In this document: piece by piece, positions 44,020-55,601 of the stretch
Layout: every line of letters starts with the position of its first letter
Position numbering within the stretch: the first letter of the stretch is position 1
From: Nocardia acididurans
Lineage (GTDB): Bacteria > Actinomycetota > Actinomycetes > Mycobacteriales > Mycobacteriaceae
Assembly: GCF_016741815.1 (NCBI RefSeq)
Contig: NZ_JAERRJ010000001.1
Coordinates: forward strand, 620,001 to 684,000
Length of the DNA: 64,000 nucleotides
Reading direction: 5' to 3'
Translations under genes and position numbers: made by a program
Notes under the pieces: generated by a model
Database searches by the model: none
What the model saw: only the letters and a program-made list of their open reading frames with translations
Told to the model about the DNA's origin: nothing

Positions 44020-47000
44020 ATGGCTGAGAACGAGGGCATGACCCCTGACCAGACGACCGACAACGCTCCGACGGTGTCCGGCGACGCCTCGAAACCGGCC
44101 CCGGCCGGTGCCGAGATGACTGTCTCGGAAATGCGGGAGTGGTTGCGCAAGTGGGTCGCCGACGCGACCGGGCAACCGCTCGAGCAGGTCACCGTGGACC
44201 GGCCGCTCGAGGAATTCGGTCTGGCGTCGCGGGATGCGCTCGCGCTCGGTGGCGACATCGAGGAGCTGACGGGCGTGGTGCTCAATGCCACGATCGTGTT
44301 CCAGCATCCGACGATCGCGTCGCTGTCGGAGCGAATCGTCAACGGAGAACCGGAGATTCCGGTCGAGACCGAAGACGAGTCGTTCTACACGCAGGCCTTC
44401 ACGCCCGGCGAAGCGCACGATGTCGCCATTGTCGGCCTCTCCACCCGTCTGCCGGGTGCGGGCGATACGCCCGACTCCACCTGGGATTTCATCATCAATC
44501 GCGGCGATGCCATCCGCGACCTACCCGAAGGCCGCTGGGACGAGTTCAAGAGCGACCCGCGCGCGGCCGAGGCCATCGAGAAGGCCAACACCAAGGGCGG
44601 CTACCTCGACCAGGACGTGGTCAAGGGCTTCGACGCCGAGTTCTTCGCCATGTCGCCCGTCGAGGTCGAGCGGGTCGACCCGCAGCAGCGCCTTGCCATG
44701 GAGCTGACCTGGGAAGCCTTGGAGCACGCCAGGATTCCGGCCAGCAGCCTCAAGGGTCAGCCGGTCGGTGTGTACATCGGTTCGTCGGGCAACGACTACC
44801 AGTTCTTCGCCGCGATGGCCCTCAACAAGGAGCGCGACGACAGCATCCCGCTCTCGGCCGAGGCCTACGCGATCATGGGCAGCGTTTCGGCCATCATCCC
44901 GAACCGCGTCTCCTACTTCTTCGACTTCCGCGGCCCGTCGGTGCACGTCGACACCGCCTGCTCCACCACGCAGGTGGCGGTGCACGAGGCCGTGCGCGCC
45001 CTGCGCGACGGTGAGACGCACCTGGCCATCGCCGGTGGCGTGAACATGCTGCTCGCTCCGCTGGGCAGCCTCGGCATGGAGGCCAACGGCGCGTTCGCCA
45101 AGGACGGCCGCATCAAGGCCTTCTCCGCCGACGCCGACGGCATGATCCGCTCCGAGGGCGGCGGCCTGGTGGTGCTCAAGCGCCTCGCCGACGCCGAACG
45201 CGACGGCGACAAGATCTACGCCGTGATCAAGGGTTCCGCGATCAACAACGACGGCCGCTCCAACGGTCTCTTCGCGCCGAATCCGGATGCGCAGGCCGAG
45301 GTGCTGCGCAATGCCTATCGTGATGCGGGAATCGTCCCGACCAGCGTCGATTACATCGAGGCGCACGGCACCGGCACCCTCATCGGCGATCCGATCGAAG
45401 CCGACGCGCTGGGCCGTGTCGTCGGTCGTGGCCGTGCGGCCGACAAGCCCGCCCTGCTGGGCTCGGTCAAGACCAACTTCGGTCACCTGGAGTCGGCGGC
45501 GGGTGCCGCCGCGCTGGCCAAGGTGATCATGGCGTTCCAGCACAATGTGATTCCGCCGAACCTCCACTACGCGGGCCCGAACCCGTTCATTCCGTGGGAT
45601 CAGGCGAATCTGAAGGTCGTCGATCAGCCCACCGAGTTCCCGCGCTACAGCGGCAAGGCCACCGTCGGCATCTCCGGTTTCGGTTTCGGTGGCGCCAACG
45701 CGCACCTGGTCCTCCAGGAGTATGTGGCCCCGCAGACCCCGGCCATGCCCGCCGAGGTCGATCCGATCGCCGAGGCCGTCGGTCTGGACGTCGAGTCGAC
45801 CGGTGTGCTCGCCGAGGCCGAGAAGATTCTGGAAGCCGCTGCGCCCACTGTGCCTTCTGGTCGCTCCGCAAGCTCCGCTCCGGTGGAATGGGTCAACCGC
45901 GCCGAGCCGCTGCCGCTGATCCTGCCGGTATCGGCGTACCTGCCCTCGCGTCGCCGTCGCGCCGCCAAGGATCTGGCCGACTGGCTGGAATCCGAAGCCG
46001 GACGCAACACTCCGCTCGAGGACGTCGCCCGCGCGCTGGCCAAGCGCAACCACGGCCGTTCGCGCGGCGTGGTGCTCGCCAAGACGCATGAGGAAGCCGT
46101 CGCGGGCCTGCGCGCCATCGCCGAGGGCAAGCCCGGCACCGGCGTCTTCACCGCCGATTCCCCCGCCGCCGAGGCCCCGCTGTGGGTCATGGGCGGTTTC
46201 GGCGCCGCGCATCGCAAGATGGGCAAGCAGCTCTACAACGAGAACACCATCTTCCGTAGGGCCGTCGACGAGGTCGACGAGCTGGTGCTCGACGAGGCCG
46301 GTTACTCGGTCACCGAGATGATCCTCGACGACGCCCAGGACTGGGATATCGGCACCGGTCAGGTCGGCACCTTCGCCATCCAGGTCGGTCTGGCCGCGGT
46401 CCTGCGCGCGCACGGCGCGGAGCCGGGCGGCGTGGTCGGCCATTCCATGGGTGAGATTGCGGGAGCCTACATTTCGGGCGGTCTGGCCTTGGAGGACGCG
46501 GTCCGCGTGATCTGCGCTCGTTCGCGCCTCATGGGCGAGGGCGAGGCCATGCTCACCGACGATCAGGTGCGCTTCATGGCCATCGTCGAGCACAGCGCCG
46601 AAGAGGTCGCCGAACTCCAGAAGGAGTTCCCCGATATCGAGGTTTCGGTGTACGCCGCGCCCACCAATACCGTGATCGGCGGTCCGCCGGCGTCGGTGGA
46701 GGCCATCGTGGCGCGGGTCGAGGCGGCGGGCAAGTTCGCGCGCATCCTGCCGACGCGCGGTGCGGGCCACACCTCGCAGATGGACATGCTGCTGGGTGAA
46801 CTGGCCGCGGAGCTGGCCGGTCTGGAGCCCGCCAAGCTGAAGCGCGCGCTGTACTCGACCGTGCACCCCGAGGCCGTGTACCCCGCCGGTCACGCGCCAG
46901 TGCACGATGTCGACTACTGGGTCATGAACATGCGTGGCTCGGTGTACTTCACGAATGCCATCAAGCAGGCCGTGAACGCGGGCATCACCACCTACATGGA

Positions 47001-49239
47001 GCTCGCCCCGCATTCGGTGGCGCTCATGCAGGTGCTGGGCACCACCTTCGCCATGGGTGTGCACAATGCCGCGCTGATCCCCACGCTCAAGCGCAAGGAA
47101 GACGAAGGCGCGGCGATCATTTCGGCGCTCGCGCAGCTGTACGTGCAGGGCCACGGCGTGGACCTGTCCTCGCTGCTGCCCGCCGGTGACTATGCCGACG
47201 TGCCGCGCACGGCGTTCCTGCGCAAGGAGTACTGGCCCAAGATCGGTCTGGTCGGCGGTTCCTCCGGCAACGGCTTCGTCCCGGGCGCACATGTGGCGCT
47301 GCCGGACGGCCGCCACGTGTGGGAGGTGCAGGCGGGCGTCGTCACCGATCTCACCGCCCTGGTGACTTCGGCTGCGGCGCAGGTGCTTTCGGATGTCACC
47401 GCCGGTGCCTCCTACGCCTACGGCCCGATCCCGGCCGACGGCACCCTCACCACCACGCTGACCCCGTACCCGGGCGGCGCGGCCGCGCAGGTGCACGCCA
47501 AGGCGGGCAACTCCTTCACCCTGCTGTTCGACGGCGTGGTCACCTCCGGTGCTCCGCTGCCGGAACCCGTTGCGGTGCAGCAGGTTCCGCAGGCCGTCGC
47601 CGCTGCGGCCGCCGAGATCGCGGTGGTCGAGGCTCCCGGTGAGCGCTGGAACCCCAACGGCACGCAGACCATCGAGGACAGGCTGGCGATCATCGTCGCC
47701 GAGTCCATGGGTTACGCCGTCGAGGACCTCCCCATGGAGATCCCGCTCATGGAGCTGGGCCTCGACTCGCTGATGGCCATGCGCATCAAGAACCGCGTCG
47801 AATACGAATTCGACATCCCGCAGCTCCAGATCCAGGCCGTGCGCGACGCCAGCCTGCTGGAGGTCGGCAAGGTGCTGCGCTACGCCATCGAGCACCGCGA
47901 TCAGCTGCAGGAGATCGCCGACCGGCAGGCCGCCGGTGAGGACATCTCGGTCGACGGCGACATCATCGCCGCCGCCCGCGCCGCCATGGCGTCGGGCACG
48001 GATCCGCTGGCCGCCCTCCCCAAGGACGTGCTGCCGAAGACGGAGACCACCGACCCGGTCGCCGAGGCCGAGGAGATCGTCGAAGCCGCTGCGGCGGAAC
48101 CGGTTACGACAACCGCCGACTACGAGGCGTCCGCGCCGATCGCCGAGACCGACGCCGACAACGTGCCGCCGCGCAACGCGCCTGAGCGGCTCGCCTTCGC
48201 CACCTGGGCGCTGGTGACCGGTAAGTCGGCGGGCGGCATCTTCAACGCGCTGCCCGAACTGGACGAGTCCACCTTCGACAAGCTGGTGGCCCGCCTGTCC
48301 GAGCGGGTGCAGGCCGAGATCCCGGCCGTCGAGGTCCGCGCCTGCAAGACCATCGAGCGGCTCGCCGAACTGGTCGCCTCCTATCAGGAGCACGGCAACG
48401 ATGTCGAAGGTTTCGTGCGCACCCTCCGTGCGCGGGAAGCGGATTCGACCGCGGTGCCGGTGTTCGTGTTCCACGCGTCGGGCGGCAATACCCTCGCCTA
48501 CGACGCGCTGGTGAAGCGGCTTCCGGCCACCACCCCGGTGTACGGCTTCGAACGGGTCGACGGTTCCATCGAAGAGCGTGCGCGCCAGTACATTCCGGAG
48601 ATCCTGAAGCGGCAGCCGGAGGGTCCGTACGTGCTGTACGGCTGGTCGCTGGGTGGCGTGTTCGCGCTGAAGGTGGCCGAGCTGATGCGCGCCGACGGTC
48701 ACGATGTGGCTGTCGTCGGTCTGATCGACGTGGCGCTGCCGTCGCAGCCGCATGTCGATTCGCCCGAGGAGCGGGTGGCCCGGATCGAGCGGTTCCAGAA
48801 GTTCGCGCAGAAGACCTACGGGTTCTCCGGCGAGCTGGATCAGGAACAGCTGGAGGAACTGGCCGCCGCCTCGGACGAGGAGCAGATCGAAATCGTCCTG
48901 CAGCTGGTGAAATTCGCGGGCGTCGATATCCCGGGCGGGGTGCTCGAGCATCAGCGCACGTCGTTCATCGACGGTGGTGAGCTCTACCGGTTGTCGCCGA
49001 TGCGTTACGAAGGTCACGTGGTTCTTTACCTCGCGGATCGCTACCACGACGGAATCATCGAGCTGGAACCGCGTTTCGGTGACCGTCTGCCCAATGGTGG
49101 CTGGGAGGAGCACATCCCGGATCTGGAGATCATCCACATCCCGGGTGATCACCTCCAGATCATCGACGAGCCGCGTATCGCTACCATCGGGGCCGATCTC
49201 ACCAAGAAGTTGAACGAGATCACTACCGAAGCGAAATAG
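44020..49239 (+). CDS. pks13: Mycolate-condensing polyketide synthase Pks13
   Basis: 1739 residues, close to the mycobacterial length. It condenses the FadD32-activated meromycolate with a carboxylated alpha-chain and transfers the beta-keto product to trehalose. Domain order: N-terminal ACP (Ser70 in LASRDALAL), ketosynthase (active Cys314 in DTACSTTQ; His in EAHGTGT and [10 protein letters not shown]), acyltransferase (Ser809 in GHSMGEIAG), C-terminal ACP (Ser1250 in LGLDSLMAM), and thioesterase (Ser1543 in YGWSLGG). An Ala/Glu-rich linker separates the second ACP and the thioesterase. TTGAGGAACTG precedes the ATG. The gap to fadD32 is about 100 bp and holds a hairpin. Confidence 0.98.
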   Translation: MAENEGMTPDQTTDNAPTVSGDASKPAPAGAEMTVSEMREWLRKWVADATGQPLEQVTVDRPLEEFGLASRDALALGGDIEELTGVVLNATIVFQHPTIASLSERIVNGEPEIPVETEDESFYTQAFTPGEAHDVAIVGLSTRLPGAGDTPDSTWDFIINRGDAIRDLPEGRWDEFKSDPRAAEAIEKANTKGGYLDQDVVKGFDAEFFAMSPVEVERVDPQQRLAMELTWEALEHARIPASSLKGQPVGVYIGSSGNDYQFFAAMALNKERDDSIPLSAEAYAIMGSVSAIIPNRVSYFFDFRGPSVHVDTACSTTQVAVHEAVRALRDGETHLAIAGGVNMLLAPLGSLGMEANGAFAKDGRIKAFSADADGMIRSEGGGLVVLKRLADAERDGDKIYAVIKGSAINNDGRSNGLFAPNPDAQAEVLRNAYRDAGIVPTSVDYIEAHGTGTLIGDPIEADALGRVVGRGRAADKPALLGSVKTNFGHLESAAGAAALAKVIMAFQHNVIPPNLHYAGPNPFIPWDQANLKVVDQPTEFPRYSGKATVGISGFGFGGANAHLVLQEYVAPQTPAMPAEVDPIAEAVGLDVESTGVLAEAEKILEAAAPTVPSGRSASSAPVEWVNRAEPLPLILPVSAYLPSRRRRAAKDLADWLESEAGRNTPLEDVARALAKRNHGRSRGVVLAKTHEEAVAGLRAIAEGKPGTGVFTADSPAAEAPLWVMGGFGAAHRKMGKQLYNENTIFRRAVDEVDELVLDEAGYSVTEMILDDAQDWDIGTGQVGTFAIQVGLAAVLRAHGAEPGGVVGHSMGEIAGAYISGGLALEDAVRVICARSRLMGEGEAMLTDDQVRFMAIVEHSAEEVAELQKEFPDIEVSVYAAPTNTVIGGPPASVEAIVARVEAAGKFARILPTRGAGHTSQMDMLLGELAAELAGLEPAKLKRALYSTVHPEAVYPAGHAPVHDVDYWVMNMRGSVYFTNAIKQAVNAGITTYMELAPHSVALMQVLGTTFAMGVHNAALIPTLKRKEDEGAAIISALAQLYVQGHGVDLSSLLPAGDYADVPRTAFLRKEYWPKIGLVGGSSGNGFVPGAHVALPDGRHVWEVQAGVVTDLTALVTSAAAQVLSDVTAGASYAYGPIPADGTLTTTLTPYPGGAAAQVHAKAGNSFTLLFDGVVTSGAPLPEPVAVQQVPQAVAAAAAEIAVVEAPGERWNPNGTQTIEDRLAIIVAESMGYAVEDLPMEIPLMELGLDSLMAMRIKNRVEYEFDIPQLQIQAVRDASLLEVGKVLRYAIEHRDQLQEIADRQAAGEDISVDGDIIAAARAAMASGTDPLAALPKDVLPKTETTDPVAEAEEIVEAAAAEPVTTTADYEASAPIAETDADNVPPRNAPERLAFATWALVTGKSAGGIFNALPELDESTFDKLVARLSERVQAEIPAVEVRACKTIERLAELVASYQEHGNDVEGFVRTLRAREADSTAVPVFVFHASGGNTLAYDALVKRLPATTPVYGFERVDGSIEERARQYIPEILKRQPEGPYVLYGWSLGGVFALKVAELMRADGHDVAVVGLIDVALPSQPHVDSPEERVARIERFQKFAQKTYGFSGELDQEQLEELAAASDEEQIEIVLQLVKFAGVDIPGGVLEHQRTSFIDGGELYRLSPMRYEGHVVLYLADRYHDGIIELEPRFGDRLPNGGWEEHIPDLEIIHIPGDHLQIIDEPRIATIGADLTKKLNEITTEAK

Positions 49240-49292
49240 CTCCACCGCGAAACAGGTTCTGCGAAAGTAGGTTTTACGCCGAAAGGAGCCCC

Positions 49293-50837
49293 GTGAGCAC
49301 TACCGCCGAGAAACTCGCCGACCTGCGACAGAAGTTGGAGGTCGCGAGAGAACCGGCGGGCGAAGCGGGTGTCGCCAAGCGGGCGCGCAAGGGTATCCCT
49401 TCCGCCCGCGACCGGATCAACATGCTGCTCGATCCGGGCACCTTCGTGGAAATCGGTGCGCTGGTGCGCAATCCGGGCGACAAGAACGCCCTGTACGGCG
49501 ACGGCGTGGTGACCGGGCACGGCCTGGTCGACGGCCGCCCCGTCGCCGTCTTCTCGCATGACCAGACCGTCTACGGCGGTTCGGTCGGCGAGATGTTCGG
49601 CCGCAAGGTCGCCGGGATCATGGAGTTCGCCGCCAAGGTGGGCTGTCCGGTGGTCGGCATCAACGATTCCGGTGGCGCGCGCGTGCAGGAGGCGGTGACC
49701 TCCCTGGCCTGGTACGCCGAACTGGGCCGCCGTCAGGAGCCGCTGTCCGGTCTGGTGCCGCAGATTTCGATGATCCTCGGCAGTTGCGCGGGCGGCGCGG
49801 TCTACGCCCCCATCAACACCGATGTCGTGGTGGCGACCGAGCAGGCGTACATGTTCGTGACGGGCCCCAAGGTGATTCGTGAGGTCACCGGCGAGGATGT
49901 CAGCCTCGAGGAACTCGGCGGCGCGAATTCCCAAGCCCAGTACGGCAATATCCACCACGTCGCGAAGGATGAAGCGGCAGCGTTCCAGTGGGTGCGCGAC
50001 TACCTCGGCTTCCTCCCCTCCAGCTGCCAGGAACTCGCCCCCATCGTGAACCCCGGCCTGGAACCGGAACTCACCGATTCCGACCGCGAACTCAACGGCA
50101 TCGTCCCCGACGCCGACAACGCCGGCTACGACATGCACGAGATCCTCATCCGCATCTTCGACGACGGCGACTTCCACGAGTTCGGGGAATCCGCGGGCAA
50201 GAACGTCATCTGCGGGTTCGCCCGCGTCGACGGCCGCAGCGTCGGCGTGGTCGCCAACCAGCCCATGGTCTACGCCGGAGCCCTGGACGCCCGCGCCTCC
50301 GACAAGGCCGCCCATTTCGTCCGCCTCTGCGACGCCTTCGAAATCCCCCTGGTCTTCGTGGTCGACACCCCCGGCTTCCTCCCCGGCGTCGAGCAGGAGA
50401 AGATCGGCGTCATCAAACGCGGCGGCCGCTTCATCTTCTCCTTCGTGGAAGCGACGGTCCCCAAGGTCACCGTGGTGATCCGCAAGTCCTACGGCGGCGG
50501 CTACGCCGTCATGGGCTCCAAGCAGCTCGGCGCGGACGTGAACCTGGCCTGGCCGACGGCCCGCATCGCCGTCATGGGCGCGGAATCAGCCGTATCCCTC
50601 ATCGGCGCAAAATCTTTGGAAGCGGCCCCCGAGGATCAGCGCGCGGCCATGCGCCAGCAGATGATCGACTTCTACAACGCCACCATCGCCACCCCCTGGG
50701 TAGCGGCCGAACGCGGCTACATCGACGCGGTCATCGACCCCGCCACCACCCGCCTCGAAATCCGCCGCGCCCTGCACCTGCTGCGCGACAAGAAACTCGC
50801 CCGCAACCCCCGCAAACACCACCTCCTACCCCTGTAG
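49293..50837 (+). CDS. accD4: Acyl-CoA carboxylase beta subunit AccD4
   Basis: 514 residues of the biotin-dependent carboxyltransferase family. With an AccA3-type biotin subunit it carboxylates the long alpha-chain acyl-CoA used by Pks13. Family features include RERI-like start region ([19 protein letters not shown]), [14 protein letters not shown] and CAGGAVYAP (N-domain oxyanion), and [12 protein letters not shown] with [31 protein letters not shown] (C-domain). AAAGGAG precedes the GTG. It is the third gene of the fadD32 operon, 53 bp after pks13. Confidence 0.95.
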   Translation: MSTTAEKLADLRQKLEVAREPAGEAGVAKRARKGIPSARDRINMLLDPGTFVEIGALVRNPGDKNALYGDGVVTGHGLVDGRPVAVFSHDQTVYGGSVGEMFGRKVAGIMEFAAKVGCPVVGINDSGGARVQEAVTSLAWYAELGRRQEPLSGLVPQISMILGSCAGGAVYAPINTDVVVATEQAYMFVTGPKVIREVTGEDVSLEELGGANSQAQYGNIHHVAKDEAAAFQWVRDYLGFLPSSCQELAPIVNPGLEPELTDSDRELNGIVPDADNAGYDMHEILIRIFDDGDFHEFGESAGKNVICGFARVDGRSVGVVANQPMVYAGALDARASDKAAHFVRLCDAFEIPLVFVVDTPGFLPGVEQEKIGVIKRGGRFIFSFVEATVPKVTVVIRKSYGGGYAVMGSKQLGADVNLAWPTARIAVMGAESAVSLIGAKSLEAAPEDQRAAMRQQMIDFYNATIATPWVAAERGYIDAVIDPATTRLEIRRALHLLRDKKLARNPRKHHLLPL

Positions 50838-50908
50838 CGCGGAGGTTGCGGCTCGCCGATTGCTCGGAATCAGTCGGTCGCCCGCCTCCGATATGAGAGC
50901 CTTCAGCT

Positions 50909-51109
50909 ATGAGTAGCTCACCGAAGGCTTTGCTCGAAGGCGGTCCGGACGGCCTGAAAACCCGGATCGTGCCCATCACGCCACCCGGTATCGAATTGCG
51001 GGTGGCGCACGGCGGCGGCTACGAACGTTTCAAAGTGACCCCCCGCTGGGAGGACACCCCCGAGGGCAGTCTCCCCGTCTACGAGTGGGTAGCCCACATC
51101 GACGCCTAG
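50909..51109 (+). CDS. Small DUF5988-like protein
   Basis: 66 residues without signal peptide or membrane segment. The pattern ALLEGGPDGLKTRIVPITPPGIELRVAHGGGYERFKVTPR with a terminal LPVYEWVAHIDA resembles the actinobacterial DUF5988 family, mostly known from secondary-metabolite settings; its function is unknown. It lies 71 bp after accD4 on the same strand and 11 bp before the end of the convergent hydrolase gene. Confidence 0.65.
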   Translation: MSSSPKALLEGGPDGLKTRIVPITPPGIELRVAHGGGYERFKVTPRWEDTPEGSLPVYEWVAHIDA

Positions 51110-51120
51110 CCCAGGAGTGA

Positions 51121-51888
51121 TCAGGCTCGTCGAATCGGCTGCCGCGTAGGGACCGGGTCATTGAGCAGGAAGTCGGCCACGAGCGGGTACACCCGCTCCG
51201 GCTTCTCCATGACCAGCAGATGCGAGGTCCCCGGAACCACAGCCAGCTCCGAATCGGGAATGGCGCGATACAGCGCGACCGTGTGCTCCAGCGCGATCGC
51301 GTCATCATCCCCGGAGACCACCAGCGTCCGCGCCCGCACGCCCGCGAGCTCATCCGCCCCGAGCGCAGGCTGCGTCCGCCCCATCTCGACGACTTTCTGT
51401 GCCACCACCGGAAAGTGGTCCTCGCCCTCGGGTGACACCTCCCCGTAGCGGCCCCCCAGGAATTCGATCGTCTCCTGACTCCCGAACCCATCCATCACAC
51501 CGGGCAACACCCCGCTGAAATGGAAGTTCCCACTGATCATCACCAGTTTCCGCACCAGGTCGGGCCGCTTCAGCGCCACCATCAGCGCCACATTCGCCCC
51601 ATCGCTGTGCCCCACCAGATGCGCAGGCTCCCCGACCACCTTCTCCAGGAACGCGATCATGTCGTCAGCCATCACCTCGTACGTGAACGGCCCGTCGACA
51701 TCGGGTGTATGTCCATGCCCCCGCCGATCCACCACATACGCGTGAAACCGATCCACCAGCATCGGCAGCGCAGGCTGGAACATCCGCGAATCCACGAACC
51801 CACCGTGCAGCAACACGAGCGGTTCACCGTCACCGTGGACGTTGTACCAAGTCGCCACATCCCCGAGCTGAACATTCACCATGGTCAC
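51121..51888 (-). CDS. Alpha/beta-fold hydrolase
   Basis: 255 residues, a single hydrolase fold with no signal peptide. The oxyanion segment is LVLLHGGFVDSRMF, the nucleophile elbow is LVGHSDGANVAL (Ser), the acid is probably the Asp in VSGDDDAI, and the His is in PGTSHLLVMEKPE. Similar proteins hydrolyse small esters or lactones. The substrate cannot be told from sequence. It stands alone on the minus strand. Confidence 0.85.
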   Translation of the reverse strand: MTMVNVQLGDVATWYNVHGDGEPLVLLHGGFVDSRMFQPALPMLVDRFHAYVVDRRGHGHTPDVDGPFTYEVMADDMIAFLEKVVGEPAHLVGHSDGANVALMVALKRPDLVRKLVMISGNFHFSGVLPGVMDGFGSQETIEFLGGRYGEVSPEGEDHFPVVAQKVVEMGRTQPALGADELAGVRARTLVVSGDDDAIALEHTVALYRAIPDSELAVVPGTSHLLVMEKPERVYPLVADFLLNDPVPTRQPIRRA

Positions 51889-51956
51889 CAGTGTGGCGCG
51901 TGCCCCAGGTCACCCTCACATCGGGCGTGGTGATGCGGTGAGCTCCCGAAAAGCGC

Positions 51957-51988
51957 CGCGCCCCTTCCGAAGAGTCGGAAGGGGCGCG
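51957..51988 (-). terminator. Terminator of the emb transcription unit
   Basis: CGCGCCCCTTCCGA and its complement form a 14-bp perfect stem with AGAG loop, 24 bp beyond the stop of the emb gene. Read on the minus strand, GCTTTT follows the stem, giving a T-tract. Confidence 0.85.
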
Positions 51989-52011
51989 ATGTGCGCGAGG
52001 TCAGTGCCCGA

Positions 52012-55000
52012 TCAGAAGACGCGCATCTTGCCGGGGGTCCACCAGCCGGAGCGGGTTTGGGTGCTGGTTTGGAGTTGGGCGGGTTTCGCGTCGGAGTAGT
52101 ACTGGGTGTACTTCTCCAGGGAGCCCCAGTCCCGGGCCCAGTCGTTCTTCAGGTAGGTGGGGATGGTTTGGGAGGAGGCGAGCATCTCCGAAAGACCCAG
52201 GGGGCCGCCGTTTTCCTGGGCCTGCCAGGTGTTGGTGGAGCTGGTGGCGAGGGGGCGGTCGGGGAGGATGCGGTAGTTGGGGGCCTGGGCTACGCCGTCG
52301 TTGTGGAGGAACGGCTGCTGGCAGGGGAATTGGAGGCCGACGGCCCAGTCGAGGAGGACGGGCTGGGTGTGGCCGATGTAGCTGTCGAGGGATTGCAGGA
52401 CGGGCATGCGGGGCGGGGTGACCGCGAGCCACTGGTCGCCGATGAGGATCGGGTCGCGGGCGTAGATGCGGACGGCGTCGGCGTCGGCGGGGATCTGGTC
52501 GACGGGGACGCGGGCGTTGCGCCAGGACGGGAAGGGGCCGACGTCGAGGGGGCGGTACTGGCCGAGGAAGTCGACGGTGCCGTCGGGGGTGCGCTTGCCG
52601 TACTGGAGGAACAGGTCCTGGCCGTAGGTCATATTGCCGACCTGGTCGAAGGACATGACGCGGCCCGCGATGGAGAAGACGATCAGGGGCTTGTCGGCGG
52701 AGCGGGCGGGGAGTTCGTACCAGCTGGAGGTGAGTTCGGCGGGCTGCTGCACGCCGTCCTGCCAGCTGCCCATCACCGGTGTGGTGGCGGGGTCGAGGCC
52801 GAAGGGGAGTTTCACGGTGGAACCGTTGACGCCCTCCGCGCCGAAGCCGCCGCCGGTGCCCGCGTTCTGGCCCTCTTCGAAGGCCGGGCCGACGGTCTGG
52901 GTGGCGGTGTTGCCGGTGCCGGGCTTCACCTCTACGGCGTCGGCGTCGAGTTTCTCGGGAACTCCGTTGGGGGAGAAGCCGATCGGGTTCGCGCCGGCGA
53001 GCGGGTCACTGGGCGGGTTGGCGGGATCGATGATCGGCTGCAGGTTGAAGCCGTTCACATTCGATTCCACCAGCACGTCGCTGGCGAGGCCGCAGGTCTT
53101 GCCGCCGACGGCGTCGAAGTTGGAGCGGGCCAGCGAGTACGCCGGGTACTGCTCGACCGCGCCCTTGGCCATGGAGGCCACCTCCAGCACCACCATGAAC
53201 GCGGCGACCACGGTGAGCGGCATGGCGGCGAGCAGGGTGAGGCCACGGCCGTTGTTGCGCAACAGGACCCACATGACCGCGGAGCCGATCACCCCGAGTG
53301 CCGCGAGCAGGACCGCCTTCTTCGAGGATCCGTCACCGAGCACGACCTTCAGGGCGAGCGCGGAAGCCGCGAGCACCGGCAGCGCGATGACCACCCAGCC
53401 GAGGATCAGCCGGCCGCGCACCATCCACGCGGGCGTCGGCCCGTCCTTCACATACCCTTCGCGCAGGGCGTGCCAGGCGACCAGCGCCAGCGCCAGCCCG
53501 AACAGGATGAGCATGATCGTATTCGACTGGTGCCCTTGGAAAGAGATCCGCTTGTCGTACCAGGGCACGCCGTAGCTGGACACGTACCAGTACCCGTTGA
53601 TGCCCGAGAACGCCAGCGCCAGTGTGAAAAGCAGCCCGGCGAGGAACACCGACCGGTTCTTCGGTGACCGCAGCGCCGAGGTCGACACCGCGACCGCCGT
53701 CACGGCGGCGAGCGAGCCCGCGATGCCCGCGTACGCGCCGAAGTGGTGCGTCCACTTCGTCGGGTTGAACATCATGAAGAAGACGGTTCCGAAGACCACG
53801 CCCATGAGCCGCCAGGTCGGCGCGGACGCGATACCGGCCACCTGCCGCCGCAGCAGAATCAGCATGGTGGTGACCAGGCACAGGATCATGACGAGGAAGG
53901 CGAACCGCCGCGACAGCGACCCGTCCACGGTTTCCACGAACAGGTAGTAGTAGCGCAGATAGTCCTTGTACCACTCGAGATTCGGCCCGGTGGCCTGCCG
54001 CACCCGGTTGGCCTCCATGATTCCGGAGAAGGTCTGGTCACCGAAAACGACCACCAGGACCAGGAATCCGGCCGCGGAGATGGGTGCGAGCAGTGCCGTC
54101 GTGCCGAACTGCCGGTGCCGTTTCACCACGATCCGTACCAGCGGCCGGATGCCGGCGAGCAGCGCCGCCACACACATCAGACCGGTCGGTGCGGCAGCCA
54201 GCGTGAACGCCGCGACCAATACCGCCACGGCGGCGGGCAGCAGTCGCGCGGTGGCGATGGCCCGTTCGATGGACACCCAGGTCAGCAGCGCGCCCAGCGC
54301 CACGATCGGCTCGGACCGCAGCCCGTTGTCGAAGGGCATCCAGAAGGCCAGGAACACCAGGCCACCGGTCCACAGCGCCACCTTGGAACTCGCGACCGCG
54401 CGCCCGAGCCGCGGCACGACTTCCCGGCTGATCACCAGCCAGCACAGAATGCCGCAGAGCAGCGCGGGAATTCGCACCCACGGACTCGCGGTGGAGATCT
54501 CCGCGAACGCCTGGATGACGTAGTAGTACCAGCCGAACGGCGCTTCCGGCACGCCGAACCAGCGGAAGTAGTTGGCCATGTATCCGGCGTCCGGCGCGAC
54601 CCGCACCATGGTGAGGATGTAGCCGTCGTCGGAGGTGTTCGCGCCGATGAAATGCCACAGCAGCAGCGTGCCGATGACGCCGCCGTCGGTCCAGGTCGGC
54701 TTCAGCCAGTGCGCCGGGAGGATGCGCCGATGCCCGCGCCCGTCACTGGTGTCGAGTACGCCGAGCGCGCCCATGGAGATCAGCGTCAGCAGCACGGCCG
54801 CGATGATGGCGATCAGTTTGAGCACCGTCGGCGTGGAGGAGAACCGCGAGTCCACCGTCATGTGGAAGGAAAGCCCCTGCGGGACATCGCCCTTCATATC
54901 GGTGAAGACGCCGACCACCTGCGGCCGCAGGTCACCGGTGAGCTGTCCCTCCACCGGCACCGTCACGAGTTCGCGTCCGCCGTCCGGCGTCTGCTTCTCG

Positions 55001-55500
55001 ACCGTCCTGGTCAGCCCTTCGAACACCGCGTGCGTGCGCGTGTTGTCCGAGGTGATGACGATCTGCGAGCAGTCCGCCATCTCCGCGCGCGGCGCGGTGG
55101 CCACGACGGCATTGCGATCGAGGACGTCCACGCTCTCGCCCGACACGCGCACGAACATGGCCTCGAGGTCCGCGCCCTTGCCCTGCGGTGGCGCGGTGGC
55201 GAGCAGGATGCCGCCGCGCGGATCCAGCTGGTTCACGGCGGAGCAGGGGATGGTGGCATGCAGATCGAGCGGCACCTGCGACATGAGCGGTGCCTGCACG
55301 CTGCCCAGCGTCCCGTTCTGCGGCCAGTCCAGCACGGCCGTGGTCTGCTTCACCGGCAGGAACGGGGTGGCTAGCGCGAACAGTGCACCCAGTAAGCCCG
55401 CGACGATGGCGATCGTCTTCGCGACTCGGAAATCGCGCTGGGAAACCGGGGGCGCGGCCGGGGTTTCCGGCTTGGTGAGGACAGCTGAGGCGTCGGGCAC
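52012..55500 (-). CDS. emb: Emb arabinosyltransferase, second of two
   Basis: 1162 residues from the GTG at 55500; the open frame extends far upstream, but only as a shadow of the neighbouring emb gene. The GT-C catalytic loop follows the first membrane regions: HFIGANTSDDGYILTMVRVAPDAGYMANYFRWFG. About 13 membrane helices, then the soluble carbohydrate-binding C-terminal domain (from NPIGFSPNGVPEKL to DWGSLEKYTQYY). Emb proteins extend arabinan from decaprenyl-phospho-arabinose and are the ethambutol targets; a Met follows the YILT segment as in wild-type EmbB/EmbC. I cannot assign it to EmbA, EmbB or EmbC with confidence. No Shine-Dalgarno is obvious. Confidence 0.93.
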   Translation of the reverse strand: MPDASAVLTKPETPAAPPVSQRDFRVAKTIAIVAGLLGALFALATPFLPVKQTTAVLDWPQNGTLGSVQAPLMSQVPLDLHATIPCSAVNQLDPRGGILLATAPPQGKGADLEAMFVRVSGESVDVLDRNAVVATAPRAEMADCSQIVITSDNTRTHAVFEGLTRTVEKQTPDGGRELVTVPVEGQLTGDLRPQVVGVFTDMKGDVPQGLSFHMTVDSRFSSTPTVLKLIAIIAAVLLTLISMGALGVLDTSDGRGHRRILPAHWLKPTWTDGGVIGTLLLWHFIGANTSDDGYILTMVRVAPDAGYMANYFRWFGVPEAPFGWYYYVIQAFAEISTASPWVRIPALLCGILCWLVISREVVPRLGRAVASSKVALWTGGLVFLAFWMPFDNGLRSEPIVALGALLTWVSIERAIATARLLPAAVAVLVAAFTLAAAPTGLMCVAALLAGIRPLVRIVVKRHRQFGTTALLAPISAAGFLVLVVVFGDQTFSGIMEANRVRQATGPNLEWYKDYLRYYYLFVETVDGSLSRRFAFLVMILCLVTTMLILLRRQVAGIASAPTWRLMGVVFGTVFFMMFNPTKWTHHFGAYAGIAGSLAAVTAVAVSTSALRSPKNRSVFLAGLLFTLALAFSGINGYWYVSSYGVPWYDKRISFQGHQSNTIMLILFGLALALVAWHALREGYVKDGPTPAWMVRGRLILGWVVIALPVLAASALALKVVLGDGSSKKAVLLAALGVIGSAVMWVLLRNNGRGLTLLAAMPLTVVAAFMVVLEVASMAKGAVEQYPAYSLARSNFDAVGGKTCGLASDVLVESNVNGFNLQPIIDPANPPSDPLAGANPIGFSPNGVPEKLDADAVEVKPGTGNTATQTVGPAFEEGQNAGTGGGFGAEGVNGSTVKLPFGLDPATTPVMGSWQDGVQQPAELTSSWYELPARSADKPLIVFSIAGRVMSFDQVGNMTYGQDLFLQYGKRTPDGTVDFLGQYRPLDVGPFPSWRNARVPVDQIPADADAVRIYARDPILIGDQWLAVTPPRMPVLQSLDSYIGHTQPVLLDWAVGLQFPCQQPFLHNDGVAQAPNYRILPDRPLATSSTNTWQAQENGGPLGLSEMLASSQTIPTYLKNDWARDWGSLEKYTQYYSDAKPAQLQTSTQTRSGWWTPGKMRVF

Positions 55501-55548
55501 GGTTGCTGATGGTAGTGGTTGGAACTGTGAGTGGCCCGCTTCACTCCG

Positions 55549-55588
55549 GCGGCGCGACACGCATTGTTCTACGGGCGTGTCGCGCCGC
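55549..55588 (-). other. Strong hairpin between the two emb genes
   Basis: GCGGCGCGACACGC (55549-55562) and GCGTGTCGCGCCGC (55575-55588) form a perfect 14-bp stem with a 12-nt loop, 13 bp after the stop of the first emb gene. It could be a partial terminator or mRNA-processing/stabilising structure, since no T-tract follows on the minus strand. Confidence 0.75.
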
Positions 55589-55601
55589 GTCTCCCGACGG
55601 G

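Noticed and set aside
44521..49245. A 1574-codon open frame on the minus strand across pks13
   Set aside because: It is a codon-bias shadow of pks13 in GC-rich DNA, with low-complexity Arg/Gly/His/Asp composition and no domain.
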